DNA of 36,994 nucleotides from an uncultured Pelagibacteraceae bacterium (GTDB taxonomy: Bacteria; Pseudomonadota; Alphaproteobacteria; Pelagibacterales; Pelagibacteraceae), in the NCBI GenBank assembly GCA_902603665.1, contig CACKVV010000007.1:1-36994 (forward strand). The letters are read 5' to 3'. The translations under genes were made by a program, and so were the position numbers. Of the stretch, positions 1-7,969 are shown in pieces. The notes beneath the pieces are model-generated. The model made no database searches and was not told the origin of the DNA. It saw only the letters and a list, made by a program, of their open reading frames with translations. Position 1 is the stretch's first letter. Each line of letters begins with the position of its first letter.

Positions 1-1
1 A

Positions 2-1078
2 GATAAAAATATTACACTTGAGCCAGGAAACCAAATTGAATTATCTGGAGCAAAACTAAGTAATATTCATGAAGCGTGTTCGGAGTCTCATGAGTATTTA
101 TTTGAATTAAAACAAGTTTTAGAAAAACTTAATTTTAGAATTATAAGTGCGGGATTTGATCCTATATCCAAACTTTCAGAAATACCAAACAACCCAAAAC
201 AAAGATACGAGGTCATGACTAAAGACATGCCTGAAGGTGGAGCATTAAGTTTAGATATGATGTATAGAACATGCGGCACACAATTAAACATTGATTATAC
301 TTCTGAGGAAGATTTTTCAAAAAAGTTTAGGTTAGCAAATTATTTAGTTCCAATTAATATTGCTTTATTTGCAAATTCTTCAATCATTGAAAAAAAAAAT
401 AGCAATTACTTTTCATACAGATCACATGTATGGCAACAAACATCACGTGGTGGTCTCCCTAAATTTTTTTTAGAAAAAGTTAATTTTGAAAATTATGCCG
501 AATTTATTATGGGTATGCCATTATTATTTCTACAATCTGAAGGAAAATATATTTCAGGAAAAAAATATATATTTAAGGATTTCATGGATGGAAAAATAGA
601 TGAGATTAAAAATTTACAGCCAACAGAGGTAGAATTGAATACGCATCTTGGAACCATATTTACAGAAAACAGATTAAAGAAATATGTTGAGTTAAGATCT
701 ATGGATGCTTGTGGGTGGGATTGTTTATGCTCCGGTCCTGCTTTTAACACAGGACTGCTTTATGGAAATTTAGATGAAGCTTTAGAAGTTGTGAAAAAAT
801 GGGATGCAAATGAAGTTTTAGAGGCTTACAATAATGCACCAAAAAAAGGGCTATCCACTCCTCTGATGGGCAAAGATCTATTGTATTGGTCCTCAGTAAT
901 TCTAAGTATTTCAAAAAAAGGACTAACAAACAGAAATATACTTAACAAAAAAGGTATGAACGAGGAAAGATTTATAGATCATTTATTTAGAATTATTGAA
1001 AATAAAAAAACAAATGCAGATCATATGTTGTATAAATTTTCTAAAGATGAGAATTTAGCAAACTTATATGACCAATAA
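2..1078 (+). CDS. gshA: Glutamate-cysteine ligase, plant/alphaproteobacterial type (5' end outside window)
   Basis: This enzyme joins glutamate and cysteine with ATP, the first step of glutathione synthesis in the cytoplasm. The frame is open from base 2, so the N-terminus lies upstream of the window. The visible protein opens with TLEPGNQIELSGAKLSNIH, the substrate-binding signature of the GCS2 family, and continues with MPEGGALSLDMMYRTCGTQ, YFSYRSHVWQQT and ELRSMDACGW, all typical of the long plant-like ligase. An internal ATG at 215 is not the start, because the conserved signature lies before it. The stop overlaps the start of gshB by 11 bases, which indicates co-translation. Identification is firm; only the missing N-terminus is unknown. 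Confidence 0.93.
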   Translation, partial: DKNITLEPGNQIELSGAKLSNIHEACSESHEYLFELKQVLEKLNFRIISAGFDPISKLSEIPNNPKQRYEVMTKDMPEGGALSLDMMYRTCGTQLNIDYTSEEDFSKKFRLANYLVPINIALFANSSIIEKKNSNYFSYRSHVWQQTSRGGLPKFFLEKVNFENYAEFIMGMPLLFLQSEGKYISGKKYIFKDFMDGKIDEIKNLQPTEVELNTHLGTIFTENRLKKYVELRSMDACGWDCLCSGPAFNTGLLYGNLDEALEVVKKWDANEVLEAYNNAPKKGLSTPLMGKDLLYWSSVILSISKKGLTNRNILNKKGMNEERFIDHLFRIIENKKTNADHMLYKFSKDENLANLYDQ

Positions 1079-1997
1079 AATTATTGCTGTTCAAGGTAAT
1101 AACTTAAATAACTTAAATCCATTAACTGATACCAGCATATTTCTTGCAAAAAGTGGTGAAAATATAGGCTATAAAATCTTTTATTATGAGCCAGAAAATC
1201 TATCAATTAAAAATAAAAAAGTTTTTGCAAATGGAAGTTTTATTAAAATTGATTACTCTAAAAAAAAAATTTTTAAAATAGTTAAAAAAACACATATTAA
1301 TTTATCCAAGGTAAAATTTATTTTAGTTCGTCAAGACCCACCATTCAATCTTGAATATATATCTACAACCTACATTTTAGATACTATTAAAAATAAAGTT
1401 CGAGTAATTAATAATCCTACTTCTATAAGAAATATTTCTGAAAAATTGTACTCAATGAAATTTATTAATTTTATGCCTGATACAATATTTACAAAAAAAG
1501 TACAGGATATTTTGCACTTTTATAAAAAATACAAAAAAATAATACTCAAACCAATTCATAGTTACAGTGGTAATGATATTATTTACGTAAATAACAGATT
1601 AAACAAAAAACTTATTTTAAAGTTTATTAAAAAACACGGACACATAATGTGTCAAAAATTTTTACCAAAAATAAAATTAGGAGATAAAAGAGTTTTTATA
1701 ATCAATGGTAAGATTTGTGGCTGTATTTCAAGAGTACCGAAATCTGGATCAATTTTAAGTAATATGAGTAAAGGCGCGAAACCAAAATTAATTAAATTAA
1801 CAAAAAAAGAAATTAAAATTTCAAAAATAATTGCAAAAGACCTTATGAAAAAAGATATATATTTTGCAGGAATTGACTTTATTGATGAAAAATTAAATGG
1901 AGATATTAATGTTACTTCACCTACAGGATTAAAAACTTTTTTTGATTTATCAAATATAAACCTTGCAGATTATTTCTGGAAAGGTTTGAGAGCTTGA
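1068..1997 (+). CDS. gshB: Glutathione synthase
   Basis: ATP-grasp enzyme that adds glycine to gamma-glutamylcysteine, completing glutathione. Family landmarks are VRQDPPFNLEYISTTYIL, NNPTSIRNISEKL, KPIHSYSGNDI, GDKRVFIINGKICG and, near the C-terminus, INVTSPTGL. The 309 residues match the usual length of about 315. The protein is strongly lysine- and isoleucine-rich, and the glycine-rich loop expected near residue 220 is poorly conserved (SNMSKGAKP), so it is a divergent member. The ATG at 1068 lies inside the last codons of gshA. The stop overlaps the TTG start of the next permease by three bases. Position directly after gshA makes the assignment secure. Confidence 0.9.
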   Translation: MTNKIIAVQGNNLNNLNPLTDTSIFLAKSGENIGYKIFYYEPENLSIKNKKVFANGSFIKIDYSKKKIFKIVKKTHINLSKVKFILVRQDPPFNLEYISTTYILDTIKNKVRVINNPTSIRNISEKLYSMKFINFMPDTIFTKKVQDILHFYKKYKKIILKPIHSYSGNDIIYVNNRLNKKLILKFIKKHGHIMCQKFLPKIKLGDKRVFIINGKICGCISRVPKSGSILSNMSKGAKPKLIKLTKKEIKISKIIAKDLMKKDIYFAGIDFIDEKLNGDINVTSPTGLKTFFDLSNINLADYFWKGLRA

Positions 1998-2869
1998 AAA
2001 ATCTTACCAACCAGCAAAAAGGTTCTTTAATGGCTTTTATTGGTGTTATGTTTATAACGCCAGATTCTCTTTTTATTAGATTATCTAACATAGAAACTTG
2101 GGGTATGCTTTTTTATAGAGGAGCAATACCTTTTTTAGTTGTGCTTTTTGGTCTTATAATTTTTTACAAAAAAAACTTTTTTAATGCTTTATTCAAAATT
2201 GGTTATCCTGGGTTATTTTATGTGATAAGTTTTTCGATTTGTAATATTACTTTTATAATCTCAATTCAAAATACCAATGTAGCAAATACATTATTAATGA
2301 TAGCACTTGCCCCTATGCTTTCAGCAATATTAGGAGCAATTTTTTTAAAAGAAAAACCTGAAAAGAAAACATGGGTCGCAATAATCATCACCTTTACTGC
2401 ATGTGTTTACATATTTTATGACTCACTTAGCCTTGGCAATTTCTACGGAGACCTTTTTGGGTTAATTACTGCTTTTGGATTAGCTTGTAACGCTAATTTA
2501 GCAAGATATGCAAAATCTACTGATTTAGTCCCCTCTGCCGTGATCGGTAAATTATGTGTTGCTATATTTGCCTTTTTCTTCGTTAAAGACTTTACGCTTG
2601 TTGGTACAGATATGATTTTTATACCTATTATGTGTGTTATGTGTGTTGCGATACCATTTGTTTTAGTAACTATAGCCCCACGATTTATAACTGCAGCTGA
2701 AGTTAACCTTTTTTTTCTTTTGGAGACAATTATCGGACCAGTATGGGTCTGGCTAATTATTAAAGAACAACCTTCATTTCAAACTATATTAGGAGGGATT
2801 GTAATTATAATTACGATTGCAATACATTCATTATTAGCCATAAAAAAAACACAAACCAAAACTACTTAG
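1994..2869 (+). CDS. EamA/DMT-superfamily permease
   Basis: A 291-residue inner-membrane protein with about ten hydrophobic segments arranged as two EamA repeats, the layout of drug/metabolite transporters. The second repeat begins around residue 150 (LGNFYGDLFGLITAFGLACNANLARYA is the region), and the protein ends in a short lysine-rich tail. It starts with TTG overlapping the gshB stop, so it is read from the glutathione transcript. The substrate cannot be told from sequence; a thiol or amino-acid-like solute would fit the neighbours, but that is only inference. A second permease of this superfamily is at 18868-19773. Confidence 0.85.
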   Translation: MKNLTNQQKGSLMAFIGVMFITPDSLFIRLSNIETWGMLFYRGAIPFLVVLFGLIIFYKKNFFNALFKIGYPGLFYVISFSICNITFIISIQNTNVANTLLMIALAPMLSAILGAIFLKEKPEKKTWVAIIITFTACVYIFYDSLSLGNFYGDLFGLITAFGLACNANLARYAKSTDLVPSAVIGKLCVAIFAFFFVKDFTLVGTDMIFIPIMCVMCVAIPFVLVTIAPRFITAAEVNLFFLLETIIGPVWVWLIIKEQPSFQTILGGIVIIITIAIHSLLAIKKTQTKTT

Positions 2870-2900
2870 CCGCCAGATTTAACTGACAGTGAATATATAA

Positions 2901-4214
2901 ATGCAAAAAGAAGTGAAAAAGTCCTGGGCTCTTTTTATAGGAATAGGGGTAATGATGATTGCTCATGGATTACAAATGCAATTGATGGGCATTAGATCAG
3001 TTCTGGAGGGTTTTAGTGTTTTAACAACTGGTATCTTCATGTCAGGATATTATGTTGGATATTTTATTGGATCAAAAACCACTCCTAATTTTGTATCGAA
3101 AGTTGGACACATAAGAGTATTTGCAGCTTTTGCATCACTTGCATCTTTAAGTGCATTATTGGCTGTCGTTTATGTTAATCCAATAATGTGGACTTTAAGT
3201 AGATTTATAACAGGCGTAAGCTTAGTTAGCTGTTATGTGGTAACTGAAAGTTGGTTAAATGACAGAGCCACAAATAAAAATAGAGGTCAACTACTTTCAG
3301 CTTACATGATGGTTATATTTTTTGGTTTAGCAATTGGTATGTTGTTGCTTAATGTTAGTGAACCTAAAAACTATGAACCGTTTATTTTAGTATCGGTGTT
3401 ATTATCAATTGCTCTTGTTCCAATTTTACTAACAAAAAGACCTGCACCAAAATTCAAAAAAATTGAAACTATAAGTATTGTGGAATTATATAAAATTTCT
3501 CCTCTTGGCACATTTAGTTCTTTTTTTACTGGTGTAATTCATGCAGCATTTTTTTCTTTAATTTCAGTTTATGCTACACTTGCAAAATTATCTCTTTTGG
3601 AAACATCGGTGCTTTTATTTATTGCAACAATAGCTGGTGTGCTAGGTCAAGGGCCTATTGGATATTTATCTGATAAATATGATAGACGAACAGTTATTGT
3701 TATTTCAACTTTTGGAAGCTCAGCTTTAGCGCTTTTATCAATTCTTACTGCTAATGATCCATTACAAAATATATATTACATGAACGAACTAGCATTCAGA
3801 AAAATAGTATTTTTTGTAGCTGTTGGATTATATACAAGCTTATGTCTTCCATTATTTTCTTTAAACCTTGCTCACACTAATGATTTTGTACCTAGGACAA
3901 AATTTGTTGCAGCAGGAGGTGGTTTACAATTAATTTTTGGCTTTGGGGCAATAAGTGGTCCAATTCTTTGCTCTATCTTTATGGGTTGGTTTGGTTTAAA
4001 CGGTTTTTTTGTTTTTCTAATACTAATTCACAGTTTAATTGGAGCTTTCGGACTTTATAGAATGAGAGTGAGAGAAACTGTTGAAAATCCAGACTCAACT
4101 TTTACCCCAGTACCAGCAACTATTACTCCTGCGGGATTAGAGTTGGATCCTGATGCACCTGCAACACTAGATCAAAATTCAAGTAGTAATGAAACTAAAA
4201 AAACTTTTGGATAA
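2901..4214 (+). CDS. Major facilitator superfamily transporter (YcaD-like)
   Basis: A 437-residue, 12-helix secondary transporter of the inner membrane. The first half carries the pattern GYYVGYFIGSK followed by VGHIRVFA (loop 2-3), then SRFITGVSLVSCYVVTESWL, which resembles the E. coli YcaD-like branch of MFS. The second half has the matching loop GYLSDKYDRRTVIV, close to the classical D-R-x-G-R/K motif. The last 40 or so residues form a soluble acidic, proline- and threonine-rich tail. It follows the EamA permease by 31 bases on the same strand and may close the gshAB transcript. Its substrate is unknown. Confidence 0.85.
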   Translation: MQKEVKKSWALFIGIGVMMIAHGLQMQLMGIRSVLEGFSVLTTGIFMSGYYVGYFIGSKTTPNFVSKVGHIRVFAAFASLASLSALLAVVYVNPIMWTLSRFITGVSLVSCYVVTESWLNDRATNKNRGQLLSAYMMVIFFGLAIGMLLLNVSEPKNYEPFILVSVLLSIALVPILLTKRPAPKFKKIETISIVELYKISPLGTFSSFFTGVIHAAFFSLISVYATLAKLSLLETSVLLFIATIAGVLGQGPIGYLSDKYDRRTVIVISTFGSSALALLSILTANDPLQNIYYMNELAFRKIVFFVAVGLYTSLCLPLFSLNLAHTNDFVPRTKFVAAGGGLQLIFGFGAISGPILCSIFMGWFGLNGFFVFLILIHSLIGAFGLYRMRVRETVENPDSTFTPVPATITPAGLELDPDAPATLDQNSSSNETKKTFG

Positions 4215-4221
4215 AATTCAA

Positions 4222-4668
4222 TTAATCTAGAACTTCAATTTTATCTCCAGTATTTATACTGGAAGATGTTAAAATCTGACATCTAAGACCACCTTTTTTT
4301 AAAAATTCCTTTAAAACATTATCTTGATTTAATGATTCATTAAGATGTCTGCAGGGTCTACATAAATCCATACCCTCAACTTCAACAGATCCAATTTTTA
4401 GTTTTTTTCCAACCAAATCATTCAGCTTAATTCCTTTGGTAATTATATTTCTTCTAAAATCTATATATGGAATATTTAAACCATATTTAATATTGTAATA
4501 ATCAATATTCTCAGACTCTATTAGAGATAATTGATTAAATGGGTCGTTAAATTCTTTGAAATGCCTATCCCCTACTATACCTTGATTTGCAATTACTTTA
4601 ACTGTCTTTACTTCTTGAATTTTTTGATTGTTTTTTTCTGTAATTCCAATTTTAATAACTTCAGGCAT
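4222..4668 (-). CDS. MOSC-domain protein
   Basis: A 148-residue stand-alone MOSC domain (the C-terminal domain of molybdenum cofactor sulfurases and relatives). Visible family landmarks are the opening GIVGDRHF loop, FRRNI at about residues 71-75 and MDLCRPCRHL with Cys103 and Cys106; a conserved cysteine in this position is thought to carry sulfur or bind cofactor in the family. It lies head-to-head with the dioxygenase gene with only ten bases between the two ATGs. The window holds much molybdenum-cofactor machinery, which suits a role in sulfur or cofactor handling, but the exact target is unknown. Confidence 0.82.
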   Translation of the reverse strand: MPEVIKIGITEKNNQKIQEVKTVKVIANQGIVGDRHFKEFNDPFNQLSLIESENIDYYNIKYGLNIPYIDFRRNIITKGIKLNDLVGKKLKIGSVEVEGMDLCRPCRHLNESLNQDNVLKEFLKKGGLRCQILTSSSINTGDKIEVLD

Positions 4669-4678
4669 TCAAAATAGT

Positions 4679-5506
4679 ATGACTTATCTTTCCTCAAATC
4701 AACTTCAACAATACAATAATGAGGGATTTGTTTCACCTATAGATATTTTTTCAAAAGACAAAGCAAAAGAAATTAGAGATGAAATTGAAACTATTGAAAA
4801 AAAATTGCCTGGAGAATTAGAAAAAGCAGGAAGATACAATGCACATCTTATCTCACCTTTACTTGATGAAGTAACTCATAATTCAAAAATATTAGATGCA
4901 GTACAATCCTTAATTGGTAAAAATATTCTTGTTTGTGGAACAACGTTATTTATAAAAAATCCAAAAGAAAAGGGATTTGTAAGTTATCATCAGGATGCAA
5001 AATATATTGGATTAGAGCCTTATAATTGGGTTACTGCGTGGGTTGCGATAACAGACTCAAATGAACAGAATGGATGTATGAGAATGTGGTCAGGATCTCA
5101 TAAAGATAACCTTAAAGATCATGATCAAAAATTTAATGAGGGAAATCTATTAACTAGAGGTCAAACAGTAAACAATGTTCCTCAACAAGAAACAAAGGCC
5201 TTAATACTGTCAGCAGGACAAATGTCACTACATCATCCTAAAACAGTGCATGGCTCAGGTTTAAACAAAAGCAATGATAGGAGGATAGGTTTTGTTATAC
5301 AAAGTTACATAGGAAGTAATGTAAAACAAGTAATTGGAAAAAATAGTGTTCAACTTGCAAGAGGAGAAGATAAATTTAATTTTCATGAAAAAATAGGAAG
5401 ACCAAAATCATTATTAGATGCAGATGACATAAAAACTAAAAAAAAAGAAAACGATAATCTTCAAGAAATTTTTTATAAAGGAGCCAATCAAAAAGGAAAT
5501 TATTAA
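4679..5506 (+). CDS. Phytanoyl-CoA dioxygenase (PhyH) family Fe(II)/2-oxoglutarate oxygenase
   Basis: Non-haem iron oxygenase of 275 residues that should couple 2-oxoglutarate decarboxylation to hydroxylation of a small substrate. The iron triad is visible as HQD (His104, Asp106) and HGSGLN (His191), with Arg201/202 in SNDRRIGF as the 2-oxoglutarate anchor. I start at the ATG at 4679, because the longer frame from 4628 would run back into the divergent MOSC gene and add a non-family extension. The following carbonic-anhydrase-like gene begins three bases after the stop, so the two are co-transcribed. Related proteins include ectoine hydroxylase and various amine or phosphonate oxygenases; the substrate cannot be chosen here. 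Confidence 0.85.
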   Translation: MTYLSSNQLQQYNNEGFVSPIDIFSKDKAKEIRDEIETIEKKLPGELEKAGRYNAHLISPLLDEVTHNSKILDAVQSLIGKNILVCGTTLFIKNPKEKGFVSYHQDAKYIGLEPYNWVTAWVAITDSNEQNGCMRMWSGSHKDNLKDHDQKFNEGNLLTRGQTVNNVPQQETKALILSAGQMSLHHPKTVHGSGLNKSNDRRIGFVIQSYIGSNVKQVIGKNSVQLARGEDKFNFHEKIGRPKSLLDADDIKTKKKENDNLQEIFYKGANQKGNY

Positions 5507-5509
5507 ATC

Positions 5510-5923
5510 ATGAAAAAAAAATATAAAGCCATGGTTCTTTCTTGCATGGACCCAAGATTTCAAACTAAAGTTTCAAATTACTTAAAAAGAATAAAATTAA
5601 CTGGTAAATATAGTGCTTTTACAATAGCTGGTGCTGCTGTTGGAGTGACAGCTCCAAAGTTTAAAAAATGGCACAGTACTTTCTGGGAAAATTTAAATAC
5701 ATCAATAAAAATTCATAAAATTAATAAATTAATAGTCATTAATCACATGGATTGTGGTGCAGCAAAAATTGTAAATGGGGTAAAAGAATTTAATCTTCAA
5801 AATGAGATGAAAATTCATGAAAATTCATTTGAAAAGATAAAATCTTATTTAAGAAGAAAACATCCAAGACTTAAATTAGAGTTAAATCTTATGTTATTGA
5901 ATGGAAAAATAGAAAAATTTTAA
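5510..5923 (+). CDS. Small beta-carbonic-anhydrase-like protein
   Basis: A 137-residue protein retaining the metal-site pattern of beta-carbonic anhydrases: SCMDPRF near the N-terminus supplies a zinc cysteine plus the Asp-Arg dyad, and NHMDCGA around residue 80 supplies the His-x-x-Cys ligands. It is much shorter than classical enzymes of about 200 residues, ending soon after the second metal motif. No frameshift is evident; the reading frame simply ends at TAA. It is joined to the upstream PhyH oxygenase by a three-base gap. Real carbonic anhydrase activity (CO2 hydration) is possible but unproven; carbon disulfide or carbonyl sulfide hydrolases share the same fold. Confidence 0.7.
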   Translation: MKKKYKAMVLSCMDPRFQTKVSNYLKRIKLTGKYSAFTIAGAAVGVTAPKFKKWHSTFWENLNTSIKIHKINKLIVINHMDCGAAKIVNGVKEFNLQNEMKIHENSFEKIKSYLRRKHPRLKLELNLMLLNGKIEKF

Positions 5924-5932
5924 ATTAATAAT

Positions 5933-6727
5933 TTATATTTCTTTAATAAAATTTAGCCAGTTTTTAATTTCTTGAGTTCTATTCTCAAATTTTAGTTTTT
6001 TTTCTTCTTCTTGAATTAAAAAAATATGTTTTGTAAAATCATCTTCATTTGAAAAATAATTATTACTTATTAATTTTCCTTTTCTCAATTTTGTCAAATT
6101 AATTGTTTGATCAAATCCATAATCAGGATGATATTGTAATCCCCATACTGTACTATTTTTATATGTAATTGATAATCCCATAACATCATTTACATTATTG
6201 CTTGCTAAAATTTCTGAATTTTCTGGTATCTCACTTACTTCATCAAAATTAAATGCAGGTGTGTTAAAATTATTAATTTTATTATGATAAAGCGGATGTT
6301 TTATTCCTATGTCGTTTATTTTTATATTTTGGGCAATACCCATGTGAGCACCTTTTTTTCCTTTATTTACTTTTCCACCAGCTGCAAATGAACAAACCTG
6401 CAATCCCCAACAGATGGCCAAAATTTTCTTACCATTTTCTAAACAGTTCTTTGCAAAACTAATATGTTTTTTAATCTCATCCGACATATCGTTTAATCTC
6501 ATTGCGCCCCCAGTAAATGCAATACCATCATATGTTGTAATTTTATCTAATGCTCTTGAGTTTTCATCTAAATTACCTGGATGGATTATTTCAACATTCG
6601 TGGATGGTTCAAAATTTAAAATCAAACCTTTCAAATTGTCTGAGACTTTTTTACCGGCTGCTTTAATAAAAATTTTTGAATCTTCCTCTATATTTCCCTC
6701 AACAATCAATATGTTTAGAGTTTTCAC
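5933..6727 (-). CDS. Class I glutamine amidotransferase-like protein (GMP-synthase GATase type)
   Basis: A 264-residue GATase1-fold protein. The nucleophile elbow is ICWGLQ (Cys106) preceded by an oxyanion loop FTGGAMRL, and the catalytic histidine is His200 in QYHPDYGF. The usual third residue in this family is Glu in HPE; here it is Asp202. The C-terminus has an acidic/lysine-rich helical extension absent from minimal domains. The gene starts with GTG at 6727, eight bases after the iron alcohol dehydrogenase on the same strand, so they share a transcript. Such stand-alone domains include gamma-glutamyl hydrolases (PuuD-like) and ammonia-delivering subunits; the acceptor is unknown. Confidence 0.82.
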   Translation of the reverse strand: MKTLNILIVEGNIEEDSKIFIKAAGKKVSDNLKGLILNFEPSTNVEIIHPGNLDENSRALDKITTYDGIAFTGGAMRLNDMSDEIKKHISFAKNCLENGKKILAICWGLQVCSFAAGGKVNKGKKGAHMGIAQNIKINDIGIKHPLYHNKINNFNTPAFNFDEVSEIPENSEILASNNVNDVMGLSITYKNSTVWGLQYHPDYGFDQTINLTKLRKGKLISNNYFSNEDDFTKHIFLIQEEEKKLKFENRTQEIKNWLNFIKEI

Positions 6728-6735
6728 TTTGGTAA

Positions 6736-7899
6736 TTAAAATAAATTGCCTGACATGCTGTGTTCATACATTATTTTCATATCTTCAACTGTCAGTTTCT
6801 TAGGATTTCCTCCAGTAGATGGGTCTTCTAATGCCATTTTAGAAAGACGATTGATATCAAAATCTTTTTCCTCAATAACTTCTGAGAGCTTATGAGGTAT
6901 ATCAAGATCTTTTCTAAGCTTAAGTGTCCAATCAATAAATCCGTTGAAAGATATTTCTTTTAATTCTAAATATTCACAAATTTTAATTATTTTTTCTTCA
7001 ATTACATCTTTGTTAAAAGATAATACATAAGGCATAAAAATAGCATTTGATAATCCATGATGAACATTATTTAGAGCATTTACAGGATGACTTAATGAGT
7101 GAATTGCTCCTAAGCCTTTTTGAAAAGCTGTAGATCCCATACTTGCTGCTGTAAGCATATTCATTCTTGCATCTAAATTTCTCCCATCATTAACAGCAGT
7201 CAAAAGCCATTTATTTATCAATCTCATCCCCTCAAGAGCAATTCCATCTGCCATAGGATGAAAGCCTGGTGCACAAAATGCTTCAAGATTATGTGCTAAA
7301 GCATCCATTCCTGTTGCAGCAGTAATTTTTGATGGAAGACCAACTGTTAAACAAGGATCCAAAATTACTATAGATGGTAAAAATTTTGGATGGAAAATTA
7401 TTTTTTTTACTCCACTTTCTTCATTTAATATTACTGATGCTCTACCAGTTTCTGATCCTGTTCCTGCTGTAGTGGGAACTGCTATTATAGGAGCTATTTT
7501 TGCACTATTTGCTCTTGTCCAATTATCTCCTACATCTTCAAAATCCCATAAAGGCAGATTTTGTCCTGACATAAATGCTATTGCTTTTCCAACATCTAAT
7601 CCACTGCCTCCACCAAATGCAATTACCCCATCACAATTATTTTTTTTATAATGATTAACACCTTCGTTTACATTTGTGCCTGTCGGATTTCCAACAACAT
7701 TGGAATACAGTTGAACTGAAATTCCTTCATCATTTAAATCGTTTAGTGCGCTTAAAATGATTTCTGATTTTGCTAGACCTTGGTCTGTAACTAATAAAGG
7801 TTTTTTAATATTTAAATTTTTACAAGCATTACCCAGGTCTTTAATTCTGTTTTGTCCAACCCACATGGTAGTTGGGTAATTCCAATTATATTTTTGCAT
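6736..7899 (-). CDS. Iron-containing alcohol dehydrogenase
   Basis: A 387-residue group III (Fe-ADH) dehydrogenase interconverting an alcohol and an aldehyde with NAD(P). The nucleotide loop GGGSGLDVGKA is at residues 96-106. Metal ligands fit the family spacing: Asp199 and His203 in GMDALAHNLEAF, His267 in GAIHSLSHP and His281 in NVHHGLSN. Length is typical. It is divergent from the aldehyde dehydrogenase at 7970, with 70 bases between them for both promoters, and is followed by the amidotransferase. The pairing suggests a pathway alcohol to aldehyde to acid. SAR11 strains are known to oxidise small alcohols, but the substrate here is not visible. Confidence 0.93.
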   Translation of the reverse strand: MQKYNWNYPTTMWVGQNRIKDLGNACKNLNIKKPLLVTDQGLAKSEIILSALNDLNDEGISVQLYSNVVGNPTGTNVNEGVNHYKKNNCDGVIAFGGGSGLDVGKAIAFMSGQNLPLWDFEDVGDNWTRANSAKIAPIIAVPTTAGTGSETGRASVILNEESGVKKIIFHPKFLPSIVILDPCLTVGLPSKITAATGMDALAHNLEAFCAPGFHPMADGIALEGMRLINKWLLTAVNDGRNLDARMNMLTAASMGSTAFQKGLGAIHSLSHPVNALNNVHHGLSNAIFMPYVLSFNKDVIEEKIIKICEYLELKEISFNGFIDWTLKLRKDLDIPHKLSEVIEEKDFDINRLSKMALEDPSTGGNPKKLTVEDMKIMYEHSMSGNLF

Positions 7900-7969
7900 G
7901 TTTATATTTAGTGTTTAATGATTTAATGTTATATATCACTTTAAATTAAAAAATTAATCAAGTCTTTTT

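Noticed and set aside
5880..5932. Frameshift or truncation of the carbonic-anhydrase-like gene
   Set aside because: The few bases before the convergent GATase stop leave no room for more coding sequence, and both metal motifs are in one frame; I treat the short length as real.
6414..6803. 129-residue plus-strand frame across the GATase/alcohol dehydrogenase junction
   Set aside because: Antisense to the active-site part of the GATase gene and without motifs.
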